From: Burkholderia ubonensis | GTDB taxonomy: Bacteria; Pseudomonadota; Gammaproteobacteria; Burkholderiales; Burkholderiaceae | DNA length: 64,000 bases | Reading direction: 5' to 3' | Assembly (NCBI RefSeq): GCF_902833085.1 | Contig: NZ_CADFEB010000001.1 | Coordinates: forward strand, 541,742-605,741 | In this document: piece after piece, positions 59,224-64,000 of the stretch | Layout of the letters: every line of letters begins with the position of its first letter | How positions within the stretch are numbered: position 1 is the stretch's first letter | Translations under genes and position numbers: made by a program | Notes under the pieces: model-generated | Seen by the model: only the letters and a program-made list of their open reading frames with translations | What the model was told of the DNA's origin: nothing | Databases searched by the model: none

Positions 59224-60057
59224 ATGCAGATCCAGAACGCCCGCCGCTGGGCGCCACGCGGGCCACGGCGATGGGTTGTCGCACTCGCCGCGCTGGGCCT
59301 GGCGAGCGGTGCGCGCCTCCTGTTGCACCCGCTGCTCGGTCCCGTCATGCCGGGCACCGCTTTCAGCGTCGCCGCCGTGCTGATCGAGTACTACTTCGGC
59401 CTCGCGCCCGCGCTGACCGTGATGCTGGCCGGCCTGTGCATCGCCGACTACCTGTTCGTGCCGCCTTATGGCGTGTTCGACGTCATCGATCGCTCCGACA
59501 TCCTGTTCGTCGTCTCGTACCCGCTGGTCGCGCTCGTATTGATTACGCTGATCGAGCGCCTGAGGCGCGCGCAATTCCGCGCGGAATTGATCGCCTCCGT
59601 CGCGCAGTCGCGCTACGAGATGCTGCTGCGCCATGACAACGAGCGCTTGCTCGCGCGCCGCGCGATCGATGAAACGCACCGGCTGCTGCATCACCTGTCG
59701 CAGTACCACCGGACCTTCGTGCTGATGAAGGCGCTCGAACACAACCCCGCATGGAGCGGCAGCGCCGACGCCGGCGGCACGAGCGGCCCGGCGGGCGACG
59801 CCCGCGCCGTCCTGCCGCCGCCCGCGGAAATCGCGCCCGGCCCCCGCTTCGACGACGTCGATCCGGACGATCTCCGCCGCCTGTCGAAGACCCTCTCGGC
59901 CGGCCGGCACCGCGTGCGGCTGCGCCGGTCCGGCCCGCCCGCCACGCGCGCGGCGGGCGATGCGGCGGGCGACGGCGCCAGGCGCTTCGTCGATTGCGTC
60001 TGCGAACGCTTCACGACGCATGCGGGCGATTTCCTCGTGCTGCGCATCGACGACTGA
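59224..60057 (+). CDS. DUF4118 membrane protein without kinase domain
   Basis: A 277-residue protein. Residues 15-110 form four membrane segments of the DUF4118 type found in KdpD sensor kinases (VALAALGLASGARLLLHPLLG; FSVAAVLIEYYFGLAPALTVMLAGLCIADYLFVPPYG). A charged helical linker follows (LIERLRRAQFRAELIASVAQSRYEMLLRHDNERLLARR), where a kinase would normally place its H-box, but there is no His-phosphotransfer or ATPase domain. The Pro/Ala/Arg-rich tail is probably disordered. It may sense the membrane state for another protein. A hydrolase gene starts 14 bp later. Confidence 0.8.
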   Translation: MQIQNARRWAPRGPRRWVVALAALGLASGARLLLHPLLGPVMPGTAFSVAAVLIEYYFGLAPALTVMLAGLCIADYLFVPPYGVFDVIDRSDILFVVSYPLVALVLITLIERLRRAQFRAELIASVAQSRYEMLLRHDNERLLARRAIDETHRLLHHLSQYHRTFVLMKALEHNPAWSGSADAGGTSGPAGDARAVLPPPAEIAPGPRFDDVDPDDLRRLSKTLSAGRHRVRLRRSGPPATRAAGDAAGDGARRFVDCVCERFTTHAGDFLVLRIDD

Positions 60058-60071
60058 CGCAAGGGCCACAC

Positions 60072-60965
60072 ATGTCAATCTCCGCCAGAACGGTTTTCAA
60101 CGAAGGCGACGGCCACGCCGTGCTGATGCTGCACGGGCTGTCCAGCTCGCCGCTCGAATTCCGTTATCTCGCGCGCTTCCTGAACGACGAGGGCTTCACG
60201 ACGTGCGCGCCGGTGCTGGACGGCTATAGCGCCGGCACGCCGGAACAGGCGATGGAGCAATGGCTCGACGCCGCGACGCGCGAATACGATGCGCTCGCCG
60301 CACGCTACGAACGCGTGTCGATCTGCGGGCTGTCGATCGGCGCGGCGCTTGCGCTCGCGCTCGCGCATCGCCGTCCGCAGGCGCAGGCCGTCGCGCTGCT
60401 GTCGCTCACCCTCGCGTACGACGGCTGGGCGATTCCGTGGTATCGCTTCCTGCTGAACTGGGCGTATTACTCGCCGATGCGCCACCGCTACCGGTATCGC
60501 GAATCGGCGCCCTACGGCCTGCGCAACGAGGCGCTGCGCGCGAAGATCGCGCGTGCGATGAGCCGCGACAACTTCAGCGAAATCGGTCCGTCGACGATCT
60601 CGCTCCCCGCGCTGCACGAGGCAAGCCGGCTCGCGGCCTGCGTGCGCCCGAAGGTGCGCGCGATCCGCAACGACTGCCTGATCATCCATGCCATCGACGA
60701 CGAAACGTCGAGCCCGCGCAATGCGCGCTTCATTGCTTCGTCGATCGGAGCCGGCTTCCTGCGAACCATCTGGCTCGACGACTCGTATCACATGATCACT
60801 TCCGACAACGAACGCGAAATCGTCGCGCGGGAAACCGCGCTGTTCCTGCGCGAAAGCGAAATGGCAAGCCGCACGGGCGACGCCGGCGCCAAGCCGGTCG
60901 TCTCGAAAGCGCTGGCGCGCCGCCTGCGGCAACTGGCGACACTGGGCAACGGGCGGACGTCGTGA
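60072..60965 (+). CDS. alpha/beta hydrolase
   Basis: A 297-residue hydrolase. The oxyanion strand is VLMLHGLSSSPLEFRYLARFL, the nucleophile elbow is GLSIGAALAL (Ser at 96), and the C-terminal catalytic pair is in IIHAIDDETSSPRNA and DDSYHMITSDNE, giving Asp and His. It looks like a monoacylglycerol-lipase or carboxylesterase-type enzyme. It lies 14 bp after the DUF4118 gene, and the next gene begins on the last base of its stop (TGATG), so the three form one unit. Confidence 0.9.
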   Translation: MSISARTVFNEGDGHAVLMLHGLSSSPLEFRYLARFLNDEGFTTCAPVLDGYSAGTPEQAMEQWLDAATREYDALAARYERVSICGLSIGAALALALAHRRPQAQAVALLSLTLAYDGWAIPWYRFLLNWAYYSPMRHRYRYRESAPYGLRNEALRAKIARAMSRDNFSEIGPSTISLPALHEASRLAACVRPKVRAIRNDCLIIHAIDDETSSPRNARFIASSIGAGFLRTIWLDDSYHMITSDNEREIVARETALFLRESEMASRTGDAGAKPVVSKALARRLRQLATLGNGRTS

Positions 60966-61807
60966 TGAAGCTTCCTGCGTTCCTCACCGCGAAACCGGCT
61001 GCAAGGCGGGCTGCAAAACGGGCCGCGCTGCTGGCGGCGGGATTGTCGCTGACCGTCTGCGCGCTCGACGCATCGGCCGCCGACGCCGCAACCGCTGCCG
61101 ACGCGGCCGTCCAGCCCGCCGGCAAATGGAAGATCGCGTTCGGGCCGGGCCTGTTCGTCTCGCCGCAATACCCGGGCTCGCGGGACCTGCGCGTGTTCCC
61201 CTATCCCGCGCTCGACATTTCCTACGACGACCGCATCTTCTCGCAAGGCCCCGACGTGCTGGGCGTGAACGTGCTGCGCGGCGACGACTACCACGTCGGC
61301 GCGGCCATCACGCTCGATTTCGTGTCGCGCCACGAGAGCGACGATCCGCATCTGCACGGGCTCGGCAACGTGAACGCCGGCCCGAAGCTGAAGCTCTTCG
61401 CCGATTACACGGTCTGGATGTTCACGGGCTCCGTCGCGATGTACCAGGACATCGCCGGACACCACCAGGGCAAGACCGTGCTCACCGATCTCTACGCGTC
61501 GCTGCCCGTCGGCGGCTGGCTGTTCTCCGCCGGGCCCGGCTTCACGTGGGCGGACGCCGTCTATACGCGCACGTTCTTCGGCGTGTCGAACCAGCAGAGC
61601 GCCGCGTCGGGGCTGCCCGTCTACAACACCGGCGCGGGCATCCGCGACGTGCATCTGAACGGCTACGTCAGCTACGACTTCTCGAAGCACTGGGTCGGCT
61701 CGGTCGCGGTGACGCTCGGACGCTTGCAGCACCATGCCGCGTCGAGCCCGATCACCGAGCGCAGGACCGAGCTCAATACGCTCGCGTCGGTCAACTACCG
61801 CTTCTGA
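60965..61807 (+). CDS. MipA/OmpV-family outer-membrane protein
   Basis: A 280-residue outer-membrane beta-barrel. A signal peptide (about 1-38, ending DASA) precedes GKWKIAFGPGLFVSPQYPGSRDLRVFPYPALDISYDDRIF, the family opening. Alternating strands follow and the chain ends RRTELNTLASVNYRF with the C-terminal Phe needed for barrel insertion. MipA links a murein transglycosylase to a synthase in E. coli; others of the family are porins. Coupled with the hydrolase by a 1-base overlap. Confidence 0.92.
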   Translation: MKLPAFLTAKPAARRAAKRAALLAAGLSLTVCALDASAADAATAADAAVQPAGKWKIAFGPGLFVSPQYPGSRDLRVFPYPALDISYDDRIFSQGPDVLGVNVLRGDDYHVGAAITLDFVSRHESDDPHLHGLGNVNAGPKLKLFADYTVWMFTGSVAMYQDIAGHHQGKTVLTDLYASLPVGGWLFSAGPGFTWADAVYTRTFFGVSNQQSAASGLPVYNTGAGIRDVHLNGYVSYDFSKHWVGSVAVTLGRLQHHAASSPITERRTELNTLASVNYRF

Positions 61808-61834
61808 CCGCGCGTGCGGCCGCGACTTTGCGGC

Positions 61835-62239
61835 TCAGCGCCTGGCCTTCGACCGGTTCAGCGCCGCCGCATCGCGAACGAGCGTCTTCAACGCGCGTTC
61901 GTTGATCGCTTCGCCTTCGCGAAAATCGATCGCGCGCCGCGTGTTCCCTTCGAGACTGGCATTGAACAGGCCGGCGGGGTCCTGCAGCGCCGCTCCTTTC
62001 GCGAAGGTCATCTTCACGACGCTCTTGTAGGTCTCGCCGGTGCAGAGGATGCCCGCATCCGACCACACCGGCACCCCGCGCCACTTCCACTCCTCGACGA
62101 CGTCGGGATCGGCCTCCTTGACGAGCGCCCGGAGCCGGCCGAGCATCTCGCCGCGCCAGTCGCCCAGCTCCTCGATTCTCGCGTCGATCAGTTGCGAAGG
62201 CGACTGGACGTTCTGTTGCTGCGACTCGCTTTTCTTCAT
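61835..62239 (-). CDS. DUF1801-domain protein
   Basis: A 134-residue cytoplasmic protein of the DUF1801 (YdhG/YjhX-like, SCP2-like fold) group: LRALVKEADPDVVEEWKWRGVPVWSDAGILCTGETYKSVVKMTFAKGAAL, with the family Trp-Lys-Trp. Function unknown, related to iron-sulfur cluster handling in some members. GGAGAAG precedes the ATG at 62239; an in-frame ATG 12 codons upstream is less likely. Convergent with the MipA gene. Confidence 0.88.
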   Translation of the reverse strand: MKKSESQQQNVQSPSQLIDARIEELGDWRGEMLGRLRALVKEADPDVVEEWKWRGVPVWSDAGILCTGETYKSVVKMTFAKGAALQDPAGLFNASLEGNTRRAIDFREGEAINERALKTLVRDAAALNRSKARR

Positions 62240-62281
62240 GCGCGCTTCTCCATCGGCAAGCGTTCCAAAGAGCACATCGTG

Positions 62282-63058
62282 TTAATTCGGCATGCCGGAT
62301 TCGTCACTCGCGAGTAGAAACGACTCGATCGCCGCCACCAGCGCGAGCGGGGTTTCGTTCATCGGATAGTGGCCGGCGTTCGCCAGCACCTCGACCGTGG
62401 CAAGAGGATACCGCCGCAGATAGGTCCTGGCCATCAGCGCCGCGTTGAACGTCGGATCATGTTCGCCCACCAGCACCTTCACCGGATGCCGCCCGGCAAT
62501 CTCGTCGCTGAAGTCCGTATCGGCCCATGCGTGGAAGTAGGCGGCAAACGCTTCCGGCGACGAATGCGATGCCGAATACGCCGCTTTCCATTCGACCCAC
62601 GACGACGGCAATCGGCCGCCGGTGCTGCGATCGATGATGGCCCGCCGATTGCCCGGATGCTCGGCGGCGCCTTCGAACAGCGCGCGCCTTTCGGCATCGA
62701 ACGCGATGCCCCCGCACGGAACCGGCGCGACCGGCACCAGCGAACGCACGCGCTCGGGCGCGCATGCGGCAATCTTTTCGATTGCCATGCCGCCCATCGA
62801 ATGACCGACGAGGCTGAACGTGCGAAAGCCGAGCGCATCCGCGAGCGCCAGCGCATCGGCGGCAATTTCGTCGATCGTGTAGGCGCCGCGCATGTCGCGC
62901 CTTTCGCCGTAGCCTCGATGATCGACGAATACGTAGGAGAACTTGTCCTGTGAGAGCCATGCTTCGATCGGCTCGAACGAGCGCGCGTCACCGAACCAGC
63001 CGTGCAGCACGAGAACAGCGTGAGGGCCATGTCCCACGCGATGAAAGGGTTGGGGCAT
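62282..63058 (-). CDS. alpha/beta hydrolase
   Basis: A 258-residue hydrolase of the haloperoxidase/esterase type. The oxyanion strand is VLVLHGWFGDARSFEP, the nucleophile is in GHSMGGMA (Ser about 95), the acid is Asp in VLVGEHDPTF, and the His is in ANAGHYPMNE. The substrate is unknown. CCGGAG precedes the ATG. It is divergent by 136 bp from an AraC-type gene, which probably controls it. Confidence 0.92.
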   Translation of the reverse strand: MPQPFHRVGHGPHAVLVLHGWFGDARSFEPIEAWLSQDKFSYVFVDHRGYGERRDMRGAYTIDEIAADALALADALGFRTFSLVGHSMGGMAIEKIAACAPERVRSLVPVAPVPCGGIAFDAERRALFEGAAEHPGNRRAIIDRSTGGRLPSSWVEWKAAYSASHSSPEAFAAYFHAWADTDFSDEIAGRHPVKVLVGEHDPTFNAALMARTYLRRYPLATVEVLANAGHYPMNETPLALVAAIESFLLASDESGMPN

Positions 63059-63194
63059 ATCGACTCCGGAAGAATCACGATCAGGCGTCCGGCGACTTGT
63101 TCGATGCGCCGTCGCACTACGCAAGAAACGGATCGTAGGCCGGTCGGCCATGGCCCGCCTTCGACGTCGGGCCATTCGCTATAGAATCCGGGCC

Positions 63195-63998
63195 ATGCGA
63201 AATACCCTGCTCGATCCTTACGAGAACATCCCGCGCAGCGTGGTGGTGACCGCGAACGACTATCCGGCCGGCCTGACGTTTCCGCCGCACGCGCATCGAC
63301 GCGGACAGTTCGCGTTTGCTTCGCGCGGCGCAATCAGCATCGCCACCCCGCAGGGCCGCTGGCTCGTGCCGCCGCAGCGGGCGTGCTGGGTCCCGGCCGG
63401 CGTCGAGCATGAAATGACGATGAGCGGCCCGGTCACGATGCTCAATACCTTCGTGTCGGGCGACGCGGCGCATGCAGCGGGACTGCCCGACCATTGCTGC
63501 GTGTACGGCGTGTCGCCGTTGCTGAAGCAGTTGCTCGACGGCGCGATCGATCTCCCGGCGCTGTACGACGTCGACGGACGCGCCGGCAAGCTGATGGCTT
63601 TGCTCGTCGCGGAAATGGCGGCCATGCCGCGCCTGTCGCTGCATGCGCCGTTGCCGGACGATCCGCGGCTGGCAAGCGTGTGCCGGCGCCTGTTCGAAGC
63701 GCCGTCGATCGCGATCGATCTCGACACCGTGGCAGCCGACGCCGGGATGAGCAGGCGGACCTTCACGCGGCTCTTCCGCGCGCAGACCGGCGTGAGCTTC
63801 GCCGCATGGCGGCAGCAGGTCTGCCTGCTCGCGGCGGTCTCGCGGCTGAGCCAGGGGCAGCCGGTGACCCGGGTCGCGCTCGACCTCGGCTACGCGAGCC
63901 CCAGCGCGTTCACGTCCGCGTTTCGCCGCGTGCTTGGGGAAACGCCGAGCCGGTATCTGGAAGTTCGTCCATCGGGCGAGAACGCGAACGGAACCTAG
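63195..63998 (+). CDS. AraC-family regulator with cupin sensor
   Basis: A 267-residue AraC regulator ending 2 bp before the window edge. The cupin-like sensor reads YPAGLTFPPHAHRRGQFAFASRGAISIATPQGRWLVPP with metal- or ligand-binding His. The DNA-binding region follows (IDLDTVAADAGMSRRTFTRLFRAQTGVSFAAWRQQ; VTRVALDLGYASPSAFTSAFRRVLGETPSRYL). Divergent from an alpha/beta hydrolase gene. It is similar in layout to the AraC protein at 32974-33801. Confidence 0.92.
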   Translation: MRNTLLDPYENIPRSVVVTANDYPAGLTFPPHAHRRGQFAFASRGAISIATPQGRWLVPPQRACWVPAGVEHEMTMSGPVTMLNTFVSGDAAHAAGLPDHCCVYGVSPLLKQLLDGAIDLPALYDVDGRAGKLMALLVAEMAAMPRLSLHAPLPDDPRLASVCRRLFEAPSIAIDLDTVAADAGMSRRTFTRLFRAQTGVSFAAWRQQVCLLAAVSRLSQGQPVTRVALDLGYASPSAFTSAFRRVLGETPSRYLEVRPSGENANGT

Positions 63999-64000
63999 TC

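Overview
The window is high-GC DNA from a Burkholderia-type betaproteobacterium. The signs are dense LysR and AraC regulators, a DUF4148 protein, an MHS transporter, an irlRS/cusRS-like metal two-component system, GTG and TTG starts, and genes packed a few bases apart. No rRNA, tRNA, CRISPR array or intact insertion sequence was seen. It looks like an accessory or secondary-replicon segment: small catabolic, efflux and regulatory cassettes, each usually with its own divergent regulator.

Region 1 (1-16.4 kb): a LysR 3' end, small cupin and VOC proteins, a relic of a FAD oxidoreductase about 1 kb from an intact relative, an oxidoreductase with a branched-chain-type binding protein, a J-domain protein, a hydrolase, a DKNYY protein, then a clear pathway pair. 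A DUF1338 (HglS-type) 2-oxoadipate oxygenase sits 2 nt upstream of a YdiJ-type FAD/Fe-S D-2-hydroxyglutarate dehydrogenase, with a divergent LysR gene. Together they would take 2-oxoadipate (lysine catabolism) to 2-oxoglutarate. An OB-fold protein and an ankyrin protein follow.

Region 2 (16.8-21.4 kb): a decaying, more AT-rich island. It holds an integrase remnant, a Fic protein with altered catalytic and inhibitory motifs, a membrane-anchored small protein, a PD-(D/E)XK-like nuclease protein, a GIY-YIG nuclease broken by one amber codon, a small unknown and a GNAT protein. It may be an old prophage or defence cassette.

Region 3 (21.6-28.7 kb): a GapN-like aldehyde dehydrogenase without the usual general-base Glu, a scar of SDR and LysR fragments, an NTF2-like gene, and a cysteinyl-tRNA synthetase. 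The synthetase is preceded by a promoter, a Cys-containing leader ORF and an intrinsic terminator, which together suggest ribosome-mediated attenuation. This is the most novel-looking regulatory element in the window. An atypical SDR with its LysR and a serine beta-lactamase-like hydrolase follow.

Region 4 (28.7-39.0 kb): a hexuronate cassette (uronate dehydrogenase, LacI regulator, ExuT-like transporter) joined by matching LacI-type palindromes; Ogt; AraC; a PanB paralogue; an Lrp-type regulator divergent from a GlmS paralogue with two matching palindromes between them; AraC and GST.

Region 5 (39.5-49.4 kb): PAS-LuxR, MHS transporter and ThiE-like protein in one unit; a Bcr-type MFS pump; GNAT; a GlxA-type regulator divergent from an isonitrile-hydratase-like DJ-1 protein; LysE exporter with divergent LysR; a carboxymuconolactone-decarboxylase gene with an early stop; a membrane protein.

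Region 6 (49.4-57 kb): a copper resistance cluster (His-rich protein, TolC-type lipoprotein, multicopper oxidase, CusF-like protein, CopC, CopD) divergent from its response regulator and sensor kinase. Region 7 (57-64 kb): ExeM-type nuclease, a DUF4118 membrane protein, hydrolase and MipA porin-like protein in a row, a DUF1801 protein, another hydrolase and its divergent AraC regulator.
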